Positions 1 through 8,141 of a DNA stretch of 64,000 nucleotides are shown here, one piece after another; the first letter of the stretch is position 1, and each line of letters opens with the position of its first letter. The translations under genes were made by a program, and so were the position numbers. The notes beneath the pieces were generated by a model. It was not told where the DNA came from and ran no database searches. It saw only the letters and a list, made by a program, of their open reading frames with translations. This DNA is from Betaproteobacteria bacterium (GTDB lineage: Bacteria; Pseudomonadota; Gammaproteobacteria; Burkholderiales; UBA6910): contig JACPEG010000041.1 in the NCBI GenBank assembly GCA_016183615.1, positions 113,915 to 177,914 of the forward strand. Reading direction: 5' to 3'.

Positions 1-4
1 AATC

Positions 5-442
5 ATGGCAAACCTTGGATTGCCGCTACCGGACAAGATTCAGGAGGTGCTGCAGCCGAACCAGACGGCTCTGGAGGATGACCGGATTGCCTTTCCCTCC
101 ATCGCCCAGCTCAGCGAAGTGCGCCAGCTGGAACCGGAGAGGGTGTGGGCCATGATCCGATCCGGCCCGGCCCATCATCTGTTGGATGTGCGAGAGCCGG
201 CGGAGTACGCCGGCGAGCTGGGGCATGTACCGGGAAGTGTGCTGATTCCGCTCAAGGACCTCGCGGCCCGGGCAGGCGAATTGGAGAACGCGAAGGGCCG
301 GTCCATCGTCGCCATCTGCCGTGCCGGGGTACGCAGCACCACGGCTGCCGCGATTCTGTCCAGCCTCGGTTTCGATTCCGTTTACAACCTAAAAGGGGGA
401 ATGCTGGCGTGGAACGAGCGCAAGCTTCCCGTGGAGCGCTGA
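5..442 (+). CDS. Rhodanese-like domain protein
   Basis: A 145-residue single-domain rhodanese, the family that carries sulfur as a cysteine persulfide. The rhodanese core runs from about residue 40 to 140: it has the L-L-D-V-R-E-P-x-E-Y motif near residues 59-68 and an active-site loop C-R-A-G-V-R near residues 104-109 holding the persulfide cysteine. The loop is six residues, as in thiosulfate or polysulfide sulfurtransferases. There is no signal peptide, so it is probably cytoplasmic. The ATG lies only 5 bases inside the window, so a longer upstream start cannot be excluded. The sox genes 3 kb downstream make a role in sulfur handling plausible, but that is inference. It converges on the methyltransferase gene through a long hairpin repeat. 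Confidence 0.85.
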   Translation: MANLGLPLPDKIQEVLQPNQTALEDDRIAFPSIAQLSEVRQLEPERVWAMIRSGPAHHLLDVREPAEYAGELGHVPGSVLIPLKDLAARAGELENAKGRSIVAICRAGVRSTTAAAILSSLGFDSVYNLKGGMLAWNERKLPVER

Positions 443-447
443 TCGCC

Positions 448-509
448 CCTAGCAGCCTGTCGGACTTAGGATCACGCATGTGCGACTCTAAGTCCGACAG
501 GCTGCTAGG
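448..509. repeat. Long perfect hairpin repeat between convergent genes
   Basis: Arms at 448-468 and 489-509 are perfect 21-bp inverted repeats around a 20-bp loop that itself contains short complementary stretches. The element starts 6 bases after the rhodanese stop, and its right arm supplies the TAG stop codon (505-507) of the leftward methyltransferase gene. There is no clear T-run, so it may act as a bidirectional hairpin terminator or mRNA 3'-end stabiliser. It looks like a dispersed REP-type element. A weakly similar CTAGCAGGCTGTTGA segment sits at the stop of the glycosyltransferase ending at 17922. Confidence 0.7.
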
Positions 510-1149
510 CGGGCACCTCCCCGGCCACCGCAATGAAAGCCCCCAGCGGCAGCGAGCGCGGGATGACGTTTTCGATTAGTCGCGAGATGCCACCGCCTGC
601 GGGGACAAAGATCGCGTAGTGCGACGCAACGCGCTGAATCCCTGCCTGCGCCAGTAGTTCCCGCAGCTCTCCATCCGTGTGCCAGTGGGCGCCGCGATAT
701 GCGCCGCTGCCGCCATCCCTGCCCTTCTGCAAGTAGAGCAGGCTGTGGCGGTTGAGCAGCCCCAGGGCGAATCGGCGTCGCGTCACGCGCGCGATTTCGC
801 CGAGGGCCGCGACCTCTTCGGAAATGAAGCACAGGGCTGTCACGGAAACCGTGAGGTCGAATGAGCGATCCGGAAAGGGCAGGCGCCGCGCGTCTCCCGG
901 CAGGTAGCGTTCGCCCGCCGCGGCGTGGGTCCGGGCGAATTCAATCATTCCCGGATCGGCATCGATGCCGGTCACCGCGAGTGCCGCGCCGGCGAAGCGC
1001 CGGGAAAAATAGCCGGTGCCGCAGCCCACATCGAGCAGGCTCTCTCCGCGGCGCGGGGCGAGCAGGCCCCCAAGAAGAGAGAACTCGGTATCGCCGATCC
1101 ACGCCCCGCGGCTGGTACGGTACCAGGCGTCGTAGTCGTCCGGGCTCAC
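505..1149 (-). CDS. Class I SAM-dependent methyltransferase (UbiE-like)
   Basis: A 214-residue protein with the Rossmann SAM-binding motif L-L-D-V-G-C-G-T-G-Y-F near residues 38-48, an acidic G-I-D-A-D motif II near residue 61 and a P-F-P-D-R-S-F-D post-motif near residues 90-97. This pattern is typical of the Methyltransf_11 (UbiE/COQ5-like) family; the substrate cannot be read from sequence. The start is GTG (1147-1149), 18 bases downstream of moaC on the same strand, so the two are probably cotranscribed. The stop codon is contributed by the hairpin repeat. Confidence 0.8.
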   Translation of the reverse strand: MSPDDYDAWYRTSRGAWIGDTEFSLLGGLLAPRRGESLLDVGCGTGYFSRRFAGAALAVTGIDADPGMIEFARTHAAAGERYLPGDARRLPFPDRSFDLTVSVTALCFISEEVAALGEIARVTRRRFALGLLNRHSLLYLQKGRDGGSGAYRGAHWHTDGELRELLAQAGIQRVASHYAIFVPAGGGISRLIENVIPRSLPLGAFIAVAGEVPA

Positions 1150-1167
1150 GCGGCTGCGGCGGTCCGC

Positions 1168-1647
1168 TCAGCCCACCTTCCAGTGGCCGCTCTTGCCGCC
1201 GAGCTTTTCCAGAAGGCGGACCGCCTCGATGTGCATGCCCCGGTCCACCGCCTTGCACATGTCGTAGATGGTGAGAAGTCCCACGCTCACCGCGGTCAGT
1301 GCTTCCATCTCGACTCCGGTGCGGCCGACGGTTTCCGCGGTCACGGCGCACTCCACGGCGCTCGCCTTCTCGTCCACCGTGAACTCGACGGCGATGTGGG
1401 TGAGCGGCAGCGGGTGGCACAGGGGGATGAGCTCGCCGGTGCGCTTGGAGGCCTGGATTGCTGCAACCCGCGCCACGCCCAGCACGTCGCCCTTTTTCGC
1501 GCTCCCCTGCCGGATGAGATTCAGGGTCTCGGGGCGCATCACGATGCGCCCGGCCGCCCGCGCCACGCGCCGGGTCTCGGGCTTCTCGCCCACATCCACC
1601 ATGTGGGCCTGGCCCTGGTCGTCGAAATGAGTGAGCTCGCTCGCCAT
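1168..1647 (-). CDS. moaC: Cyclic pyranopterin monophosphate synthase MoaC
   Basis: 159 residues, the usual MoaC length. It converts the 3',8-cyclic GTP product of MoaA into cyclic pyranopterin monophosphate, an early step of molybdenum cofactor synthesis. Family hallmarks are visible: the L-C-H-P-L-P-L-T-H motif near residues 75-83 and M-E-A-L-T-A-V-S, then Y-D-M-C-K-A-V-D, near residues 112-134, containing the catalytic Asp and Lys. The N-terminal L-T-H-F-D-D-Q-G is also typical. It diverges from the M48 protease gene with 45 bases between starts. No other moa gene is in the window. Confidence 0.95.
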   Translation of the reverse strand: MASELTHFDDQGQAHMVDVGEKPETRRVARAAGRIVMRPETLNLIRQGSAKKGDVLGVARVAAIQASKRTGELIPLCHPLPLTHIAVEFTVDEKASAVECAVTAETVGRTGVEMEALTAVSVGLLTIYDMCKAVDRGMHIEAVRLLEKLGGKSGHWKVG

Positions 1648-1692
1648 GGATCGCCGTTAGGAACTGACAGACCGTTTGGCTATCATAGCACC

Positions 1693-3132
1693 ATGACGTT
1701 TTTCCGAACCAAGCTTGCGGCGGCAGCGATTGCCCTTGCCGCCGCAGTTCCCGCGATTCCCGCCGATGAGCTTCCCGACCTGGGCAACGTGGCCCAGAGC
1801 GTGCTCTCGCCCCAGCAGGAGCGGCGCATCGGCGACGAGATCATGCGCCAGATCCGGGCCGACCGGGACTACCTGGACGACGCCGAGGTCAGCGAGTATC
1901 TGAACAGCCTGGGCTTCCGGCTGGTATCGAGCAGCCCGGAGCCGCGGCTCGGATTCGAGTTCTTCGCCGTCAACGATCCGATGGTAAACGCCTTTGCCCT
2001 GCCCGGGGGCTACATCGGCGTGCATACCGGACTCCTGCTCACCGCCCAATCGGAATCGGAGCTGGCGGCGGTGCTGGCCCACGAAGTGGCCCACGTCACC
2101 CAGAACCACCTGGCGCGGATCATCGAAAGCGAGAAGCGCTCCCAGATCACCTCGCTGGCGGCGCTCGCCATCGCGATTCTTGCCGCCCGCTCCAATTCCC
2201 AGGTGAGCCAGGCGGCGGTGGCCACGGCCCAGGCGCTGCCGCTGCAGAGCCGGCTCGATTTCACCCGGGAGCATGAGCGGGAGGCCGACCGCATCGGACT
2301 GCAGATTCTCGAGCGCTCGGGCTTCGATCCGCGCGCCATGGTGGCGTTCTTCGAGCGGCTGCAGCGGGCCAACCGGCTGTACGAGACCAACGCGCCGTCG
2401 TACCTGCGCACCCACCCCCTCACCTTCGAGCGCATTGCCGACGTGCAGAACCGCACCGACCCCCTGCCCTATCGGCAGGCCGCCGACAGCGCGGACTTCC
2501 ACCTGCTGCGGGCAAAGCTGCGGGCCCGGCAGGGATCGCCCGCCGACGCGGTGACTTACTTCGAGTCCACCCTGAGGGAGAAGAAATTCGCCAGTGAGGG
2601 CGCCCAGCGCTACGGCCTGGTGGCCGCGCTGCTGCGCACGGGCAACGTGGTGCGGGCCGAGCGGGAACTCGAGATCCTGAGAAAATCGGCGCCGGCCCAC
2701 CCCGTGATCGAGACCCTGGCGGGGCAGGTCCTGCTCGCCGCGGGCCAGACCGCTGGCGCGCTCGCCCACTACCCGGCGGCCCGGCAACGCTTTCCGCAGC
2801 ACCGGGCACTCACCTATGATTACGCCGATGCGCTGATCCGCGATCGCCAGCCGGAACTGGCGCTCAAGCTCCTGGCCGGCGAGGTCGAACGCTTCCCCGA
2901 CGACCCCCATCTCCATGGGCTGCGGGCACGCAGCTATGCCGCGCTCGGGAAACGATTGCTGCAGCACCAGGCCCAGGCCGAGGCCTACACCCGGCTCGGG
3001 AACCTCGGCGCTGCCATCGAGCAGCTGCAGCTGGCCCTCAAGAGCGGGGACGGGGACTTCTACCAGCTCTCCAGTGCTGAAGCACGGTTGCGGGAACTCA
3101 AACAGATCGATGCCGAGAACCGCCGGCCCTGA
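1693..3132 (+). CDS. M48 family periplasmic metalloprotease with TPRs (BepA/YfgC-like)
   Basis: 479 residues. An N-terminal signal peptide (residues 1 to about 25, ending A-I-P-A) directs it to the periplasm. The zinc protease motif H-E-V-A-H lies near residue 132, with the third ligand in the E-H-E-R-E-A-D motif near residue 193. The C-terminal half (about 260-470) is a series of degenerate TPR helices. This is the architecture of BepA, which degrades or helps fold outer-membrane beta-barrel proteins and LptD. The ATG at 1693 is chosen because the signal peptide begins there; the frame stays open far upstream only as an antisense shadow of moaC. Confidence 0.88.
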   Translation: MTFFRTKLAAAAIALAAAVPAIPADELPDLGNVAQSVLSPQQERRIGDEIMRQIRADRDYLDDAEVSEYLNSLGFRLVSSSPEPRLGFEFFAVNDPMVNAFALPGGYIGVHTGLLLTAQSESELAAVLAHEVAHVTQNHLARIIESEKRSQITSLAALAIAILAARSNSQVSQAAVATAQALPLQSRLDFTREHEREADRIGLQILERSGFDPRAMVAFFERLQRANRLYETNAPSYLRTHPLTFERIADVQNRTDPLPYRQAADSADFHLLRAKLRARQGSPADAVTYFESTLREKKFASEGAQRYGLVAALLRTGNVVRAERELEILRKSAPAHPVIETLAGQVLLAAGQTAGALAHYPAARQRFPQHRALTYDYADALIRDRQPELALKLLAGEVERFPDDPHLHGLRARSYAALGKRLLQHQAQAEAYTRLGNLGAAIEQLQLALKSGDGDFYQLSSAEARLRELKQIDAENRRP

Positions 3133-3343
3133 GGCCCGCCGGAGGGCGGCGCGGGAACCTGATAACCCTATTAAATGTCGAAGTTTTCGCCAATAAATTG
3201 GGCTTATTCGCGCATTAAATCCAACTATTTGGCGCGTAAGGATTTTCTGGTCAGAATGGATTTCCAAAGAGAAGCAAACCGGGTTATCCTTGGCAGCTTC
3301 CGCAAACCGGAAATTTCAACCCATCAAGGTAGGAGACGACAGC
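3133..3343 (+). promoter_or_regulatory. soxYZ upstream region
   Basis: About 210 bases of lower GC than their surroundings, separating the M48 gene from soxY. The stretch from 3165 to 3250 is notably AT-rich and contains the small palindrome CCAAT-AA-ATTGG (3191-3202), so a promoter or operator for the sox genes probably lies here. I cannot assign clear -35 and -10 boxes. A GGAG Shine-Dalgarno (3332-3335) precedes soxY. Confidence 0.4.
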
Positions 3344-3814
3344 ATGAATGAGTTGCGCAGGGCCCTGCTCAAGGGCGGAACCGCGGCCGGCACCGTCGCC
3401 GTGGCCATTGCGGCCGGGCTGATGCGGCCGAGCCAGGTGCTGGCGGCCGAGTGGAACAAGGCCGCGTTTGACGCGAAGAGCGTGTCCGATGCCCTGAAGG
3501 GGATCGGCGCCGCCTCTCCCGCGGACAGCAAGGACATTCTCATCAAGGCCCCCGACATCGCCGAAAACGGCGCCGTGGTCCCGGTGGAGGTGACCAGCAG
3601 GATCGCCGGCACCCAGACCATCGCCATCATCGCGGAGAAGAATCCCCAGCCCCTCGCCGCGAGCTTCGATCTTTCCAACGGCGCCGAGGGCTACGTCCAC
3701 GTGCGCCTCAAGATGGGCCAGAGCTCCAACGTCAAGGTGGTGGTCAACGCCGGCGGCAAGCATTACACCGCGGCCAAGGAAGTCAAGGTGACCATCGGCG
3801 GCTGCGGCGGCTGA
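3344..3814 (+). CDS. soxY: Sulfur-carrier protein SoxY
   Basis: 156 residues. SoxY is the periplasmic carrier that holds thiosulfate-derived sulfur on a C-terminal cysteine during Sox thiosulfate oxidation. The diagnostic swinging-arm terminus K-V-T-I-G-G-C-G-G is intact. The N-terminus has a twin-arginine-like L-R-R-A-L-L-K-G-G followed by a hydrophobic stretch and an A-type cleavage region near residue 35, consistent with Tat export, the known route of SoxYZ. The ATG at 3344 follows a good GGAG site at 3332-3335. soxZ follows after 57 bases. Confidence 0.95.
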   Translation: MNELRRALLKGGTAAGTVAVAIAAGLMRPSQVLAAEWNKAAFDAKSVSDALKGIGAASPADSKDILIKAPDIAENGAVVPVEVTSRIAGTQTIAIIAEKNPQPLAASFDLSNGAEGYVHVRLKMGQSSNVKVVVNAGGKHYTAAKEVKVTIGGCGG

Positions 3815-3871
3815 TCGCTGCGCCCGGCAACCCGCCATTCCATCGCCAATCCAGGACACAGAGGACACAAC

Positions 3872-4189
3872 ATGGCAGAACCGATGAAGATTCGCGCCCA
3901 GCTCCAGGGCGACGTGGTGGACGTGAAAGTGCTCATGAACCACCCCATGGAAACGGGCCAGCGCAAGGACCCGCAGACCAACCAGACCGTTCCGGCCCAT
4001 TTTATCCAGACCGTCACCGCAACCCTGAACGGCAGGCAGGTGCTGGCCGCCCAGTGGAGCCAGGCCGTCTCCAAGAATCCGTTCCTCGGCTTCAAGGTGA
4101 AGGGCGGCAAGGCGGGCGACAAGCTGGTGATCAGCTGGGCCGACAACAAGGGCGACAAAAACACGACCGAGGCGACCGTCAGCGGCTGA
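3872..4189 (+). CDS. soxZ: Sulfur-carrier partner SoxZ
   Basis: 105 residues, normal for SoxZ, the beta-sandwich partner that forms the SoxYZ heterodimer and is exported together with SoxY. The opening pattern (M-K-I-R-A-Q-L, then V-K-V-L-M-N-H-P-M-E-T-G) and the conserved stretch around W-S-Q-A-V-S-K-N-P-F match the family. It lacks its own signal peptide, as expected for hitch-hiker export. It is followed by an intrinsic terminator before soxB. Confidence 0.95.
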   Translation: MAEPMKIRAQLQGDVVDVKVLMNHPMETGQRKDPQTNQTVPAHFIQTVTATLNGRQVLAAQWSQAVSKNPFLGFKVKGGKAGDKLVISWADNKGDKNTTEATVSG

Positions 4190-4250
4190 CCGCGCGAGCG
4201 TCATCGCATCCCCCGCGGCATTTGAGAAAAACGGGGGATCGGTGCCGAGG

Positions 4251-4280
4251 AGCCCGGGATCGCCATCCCGGGCTTTTTTG
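4251..4280 (+). terminator. Intrinsic terminator after soxZ
   Basis: A perfect 10-bp stem (AGCCCGGGAT/ATCCCGGGCT) with a four-base loop is followed by six T. It lies 60 bases after the soxZ stop, so soxYZ and soxB are separated transcriptionally or partially attenuated. Confidence 0.85.
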
Positions 4281-4383
4281 TGGGGATAAGACAAAGGTCG
4301 CGAATGAACCTGCACCTGCGGAAGCAGCTCCGTTGCAGGACCGATTTCATTCGGCCGCATCCGGATGACCAAGGAGGAAAACG

Positions 4384-6099
4384 ATGTCCCTCACCCGGCG
4401 GGAATTTCTGCAAATCCTGGCGGCGGCCGCCGCCGCCGGGCTGCCGCTCACCGACAAGCATGCCCTGGCCGCAAAGCCCGAGGCCGGTTTCTACGACCTC
4501 ACCCGGTTCGGGAACCTGCGGCTGCTGCATTTCACCGACTGCCATGCCCAGCTGCTGCCCGTGTACTTTCGCGAGCCCAGCGTCAACATCGGTGTCGGCG
4601 GCGCGGTGGGCCGCCCCCCCCATCTGGTGGGGGAAGCCCTGCTCAAGGCCTTCCGCATCCGGTCCGGTTCCCCGGAAGCTCACGCCTTCACCTACCTGAA
4701 TTTCGAAAAGGCGGCCCGCACCTACGGCAAGGTGGGCGGCTTCGCCCATCTCGCCACCCTGGTGAAACAGCTGCGTGCCGGGCATCCCGGCACCCTGCTC
4801 CTCGACGGCGGCGACACTTGGCAGGGCTCCGCCACCAGCCTCTGGACCAAGGGGCAGGACATGGTTGAGGCCTGCAAGCTGCTGGGGGTGGAAGCGATGA
4901 CCGCGCACTGGGAGTTCACCTACGGCGGCGAGTGGGTGAAGCAGGTGGTGGATACCGATCTCAAGGGCAAGGTGGATTTCCTGGCCCAGAACGTGAAGAC
5001 CACGGACTTCGGGGACCCGGTGTTCGCCCCCTACGTCCTGCGGGAGCTGAACGGCGTGCCGGTCGCGATCATCGGCCAGGCCTTCCCCTACACGCCCATC
5101 GCCAATCCCCGGTACATGGTCCCCGACTGGAGCTTCGGCATCCAGGACGACAATCTGCAGAAAATCGTCAACGAGGTGCGCGCCAAAGGCGCCCAGGTGG
5201 TGGTGCTGCTGTCCCACAATGGCATGGACGTGGATCTCAAGCTCGCCACGCGGGTCACCGGGATCGACGCGATTCTGGGCGGCCACACCCATGACGGCGT
5301 GCCGCAGCCCACGCTGGTGAAAAATGCCGGGGGTCAGACCCTGGTGACCAATGCCGGCTCCAACGGAAAGTTCCTGGCGGTCCTCGATCTCGAGGTCAGA
5401 GCCGGCAAGCTCGCGGGCTACCGCTACCGCCTGCTCCCGGTGTTCTCCAACCTGCTGGCGCCCGACCCCGCCATGGCGGATCTGATCCGCAAGGTCCGGG
5501 CGCCGTTCGAGGACAGGCTCAACGAGAAGCTGGCGGTCACCGAGGGACTGCTCTATCGCCGCGGCAACTTCAACGGCACCTTCGACCAGCTCATCCTGGA
5601 TGCGATGCTGGAGGTGAAGGGGGCGCAGATCGCTTTCTCCCCGGGCTTCCGCTGGGGCACCACGCTGCTGCCGGGGGAAGCCATCACCATGGAGCGGCTG
5701 ATGGACCAGACCGCCATCACCTATCCGTACAGCACGCTCAACGAGCTCACCGGTACCCAGATCAAGGACATCCTGGAAGACGTGGGCGACAATCTGTTCA
5801 ATCCCGATCCCTATCTGCAGCAGGGCGGCGACATGGTGCGGGTGGGCGGACTCACCTACACCTGCAGTCCGTTCGAGACCATCGGCCGGCGCATCAGCAA
5901 CATGCGGCTTGACGGCAAGCCCATCGACCCGGACAGGAAATACAAGGTGGCAGGCTGGGCGCCGGTCGCCGAAGGCGCCTCCGGCGAGCCCATCTGGGAG
6001 GTGGTGGCCCGCTACCTGAGGGACAGGAAGGTGATCACGCCGCGCAAGCTGAACCTGCCGAGGCTGAACGGCATGCGGGACAATCCCGGCATGGCCTAG
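4384..6099 (+). CDS. soxB: Thiosulfate-oxidation protein SoxB
   Basis: 571 residues, the normal SoxB length. SoxB is a periplasmic dimanganese hydrolase that releases sulfate from the cysteine-S-thiosulfonate on SoxY. The Tat motif T-R-R-E-F-L is at residues 4-9. Metallophosphatase-fold metal ligands are visible: D52 and H54 (F-T-D-C-H), D144 (G-G-D-T-W-Q-G), the H-W-E-F-T-Y-G motif near 175-181, H278 and the G-G-H-T-H motif with H301 and H303. A strong AAGGAGG ribosome-binding site precedes the ATG. It stands alone after a terminator, with no soxXA or soxCD beside it. Confidence 0.95.
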   Translation: MSLTRREFLQILAAAAAAGLPLTDKHALAAKPEAGFYDLTRFGNLRLLHFTDCHAQLLPVYFREPSVNIGVGGAVGRPPHLVGEALLKAFRIRSGSPEAHAFTYLNFEKAARTYGKVGGFAHLATLVKQLRAGHPGTLLLDGGDTWQGSATSLWTKGQDMVEACKLLGVEAMTAHWEFTYGGEWVKQVVDTDLKGKVDFLAQNVKTTDFGDPVFAPYVLRELNGVPVAIIGQAFPYTPIANPRYMVPDWSFGIQDDNLQKIVNEVRAKGAQVVVLLSHNGMDVDLKLATRVTGIDAILGGHTHDGVPQPTLVKNAGGQTLVTNAGSNGKFLAVLDLEVRAGKLAGYRYRLLPVFSNLLAPDPAMADLIRKVRAPFEDRLNEKLAVTEGLLYRRGNFNGTFDQLILDAMLEVKGAQIAFSPGFRWGTTLLPGEAITMERLMDQTAITYPYSTLNELTGTQIKDILEDVGDNLFNPDPYLQQGGDMVRVGGLTYTCSPFETIGRRISNMRLDGKPIDPDRKYKVAGWAPVAEGASGEPIWEVVARYLRDRKVITPRKLNLPRLNGMRDNPGMA

Positions 6100-6147
6100 C
6101 AGGGCCGCAGCGGCGCGGGCCTTCGGTTTCCGGGAGCCGGCGCCCGA

Positions 6148-6193
6148 TGTAACAAAGTGTTTCGGATGCCGGATCCGGAAACATGCGGTTACA
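6148..6193. promoter_or_regulatory. Nested 46-bp imperfect palindrome upstream of the efflux operon
   Basis: Outer arms TGTAAC (6148-6153) and GTTACA (6188-6193) and inner arms TGTTTC (6158-6163) and GAAACA (6178-6183) share one centre of symmetry at 6170.5. The element is 84 bases upstream of the MacA-like start, a suitable place for an operator. Each half resembles the TGTAAC-type boxes bound by OmpR-family response regulators such as RstA, but the regulator is unknown and not encoded nearby. Confidence 0.55.
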
Positions 6194-6276
6194 CGGCGGT
6201 TTTATCCGGCGGCGGATACGGCTACCATATGCGCTCCGTTTCCGAATGAATCCGCCGCGGGACTGCCCCCATCGAA

Positions 6277-7437
6277 ATGCGCGCCAGAATCCTCGTCGTC
6301 CTTTCCGTCCTCGGCCTGGTCGCCGCCGGGGTCGTGCTGTTCGGAAGTTCCGCCTCGACGCCCGGCGCGCGCTACCGCACCCAGGAGGCGGACCGGGGTG
6401 ACATCGTGCAGACCATCGCCGCCAACGGCACCCTCAATCCGGTCACCCTGGTGAACGTCGGCACCCAGATTTCCGGCACGGTGTACCGGCTCCACGTGGA
6501 CTTCAACCAGCAGGTGCGGGAGGGCCAGGTGCTGGCCGAGCTCGATCCTTCGCTCATCGAGGCGGCGATCCGCCAGGCCGAATCCAATCTGGCCTCGGCC
6601 CAGGCCAGCCTCAAGCTGGCGCGGACCAAGGAAAACCGCACGCGGGAACTGGTCGCGAAGAACTTCGTCGCGCGCTCCCAGCTCGACGACGCGGTGGAGG
6701 CCCGCGAGGCCGCCGAGGCCCAGGTGGCGGCGGTGAAAGCCCAGCTGGAGCGGGAGCGCACCAACCTGCGCTACTCGGTGATCCGCTCCCCCATTTCCGG
6801 CGTGGTGGTGGCCCGCAACGTGGACCTGGGGCAGACCGTGGCCGCCAGCTTCCAGACCCCGACCCTGTTCCAGATCGCGAGGGACCTGCGGGAAATGGAA
6901 ATTCACACGGCCATCGCCGAGGCGGACATCGGCACCATCCGCGTCGGCCACCCGGTCCGGTTCAGCGTGGATGCATTCTCCGATCGCCAGTTCCAGGGCG
7001 CGGTGAAGCAGGTCCGCCTCAACCCCACCAACCAGCAGAACGTGGTCACCTACAACGTCGTGGTGGCCACGGACAACGCCGACGGGCGCCTGCTGCCCGG
7101 CATGACCGCCCACGTGCGCATCACCACCCAGCGCCGGGAAAATGCCCTGCGCGTGCCCAACGCGGCGCTCCGGTTCCGGCCGGTGGCCGCCGCCAACGGC
7201 CAGCCCGCGCAACCCGGGCCGGCAGCCCCGGGCCGCGCTCGCCGCGCCGGTTCCACGGTGTACAAGCTGGGCGCCGGCGGCGAGCCGGTCGCGGTCTCCC
7301 TCAGAATCGGCATCACCGACGGCAATTTCAGCGAAGTGGTGGAGGGGGAGCTGAAGCCCGGAGATGCTTTGATCGTCGCTGATCTCGCGCCCAAAAAAGA
7401 ACGCAAGTCGAGCGGCTTCAGCCTGCGGATGTTCTGA
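6277..7437 (+). CDS. MacA-like periplasmic adaptor (membrane fusion protein)
   Basis: 386 residues. One N-terminal membrane anchor (residues 4-24) is followed by a barrel-sandwich half motif, an alpha-helical hairpin (about 95-160, coiled coil rich in Ala, Glu and Arg), the second lipoyl half (R-S-P-I-S-G-V-V near 174) and beta-barrel domains. This is the MacA/HlyD adaptor layout that bridges an inner-membrane ABC transporter and TolC. A proline/alanine-rich insert lies at about 305-325. The stop overlaps the next start by one base. No outer-membrane TolC gene is in the window, so a shared TolC would be needed. Confidence 0.88.
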   Translation: MRARILVVLSVLGLVAAGVVLFGSSASTPGARYRTQEADRGDIVQTIAANGTLNPVTLVNVGTQISGTVYRLHVDFNQQVREGQVLAELDPSLIEAAIRQAESNLASAQASLKLARTKENRTRELVAKNFVARSQLDDAVEAREAAEAQVAAVKAQLERERTNLRYSVIRSPISGVVVARNVDLGQTVAASFQTPTLFQIARDLREMEIHTAIAEADIGTIRVGHPVRFSVDAFSDRQFQGAVKQVRLNPTNQQNVVTYNVVVATDNADGRLLPGMTAHVRITTQRRENALRVPNAALRFRPVAAANGQPAQPGPAAPGRARRAGSTVYKLGAGGEPVAVSLRIGITDGNFSEVVEGELKPGDALIVADLAPKKERKSSGFSLRMF

Positions 7438-8141
7438 TGTCCGGCGCGAGCCTGATTCGCGTGGAGGGCCTCGCCAAGCGCTACGGCAACGGCGGAGAGC
7501 CCGAGGTCGAGGTGCTGCACGACATCCGGCTCGAAATCCGGCCCGGCGAGTTCGTCGCCGTCATGGGGCAGTCCGGTTCCGGCAAATCCACCTTCATGAA
7601 CATCCTGGGCTGCCTCGACACACCGAGCGCGGGCCATTACTACTTCGACGGGCGCGACGCCGGCGGGCTCGCCCCGGACGAGCTCGCCGCCCTGCGCAAC
7701 GCAAGCTTCGGCTTCGTGTTCCAGGGCTTCAACCTGTTGCGAAGGGTCAACGCCCTGGACAACGTGGCTCTGCCCTTGCTCTATGCGGGAATCGGCAAGG
7801 GCGAGCGCCGGGCCCGGGCGCGCCGGCTGCTGGAGGAGATGGGGCTCGCGACCCACGCCCACCACCTGCCCAACCAGCTCTCGGGCGGGCAGCAGCAGCG
7901 GGTGGCGATCGCTCGGGCCCTGGCCAACCATCCGCGGGTCATTCTCGCCGACGAACCCACCGGGAACCTCGACACCCAGACCAGCCAGGAGGTGATGGGA
8001 ATTTTCCAGCGCCTCAACCGCGAGCAGGGAATCACCCTCATCCTGGTCACCCACGAGGCCGAAATCGCCGGCTACGCCTCGCGCCTGGTGCGCTTTCTCG
8101 ACGGGCGTATCGTGCACGACGGGCCGGTGCATCCCCAATGA
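7437..8141 (+). CDS. MacB-type ABC transporter ATP-binding protein
   Basis: 234 residues, a stand-alone nucleotide-binding domain of the MacB/LolD (type VII ABC) class. Walker [10 protein letters not shown] is near residues 42-50, the signature L-S-G-G-Q-Q-Q-R near 145, Walker [12 protein letters not shown] near 165-175 and an H-loop in L-V-T-H-E near 202. It is encoded between the adaptor (TGATG overlap) and the permease (ATGA overlap), so the three are translationally coupled. In E. coli, MacB fuses this domain to the permease; here they are separate proteins. Confidence 0.92.
   Translation: MSGASLIRVEGLAKRYGNGGEPEVEVLHDIRLEIRPGEFVAVMGQSGSGKSTFMNILGCLDTPSAGHYYFDGRDAGGLAPDELAALRNASFGFVFQGFNLLRRVNALDNVALPLLYAGIGKGERRARARRLLEEMGLATHAHHLPNQLSGGQQQRVAIARALANHPRVILADEPTGNLDTQTSQEVMGIFQRLNREQGITLILVTHEAEIAGYASRLVRFLDGRIVHDGPVHPQ

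Noticed and set aside
925..1692. A 256-codon N-terminal extension of the M48 protease
   Set aside because: It is antisense to moaC and would bury the clear signal peptide that begins at 1693.
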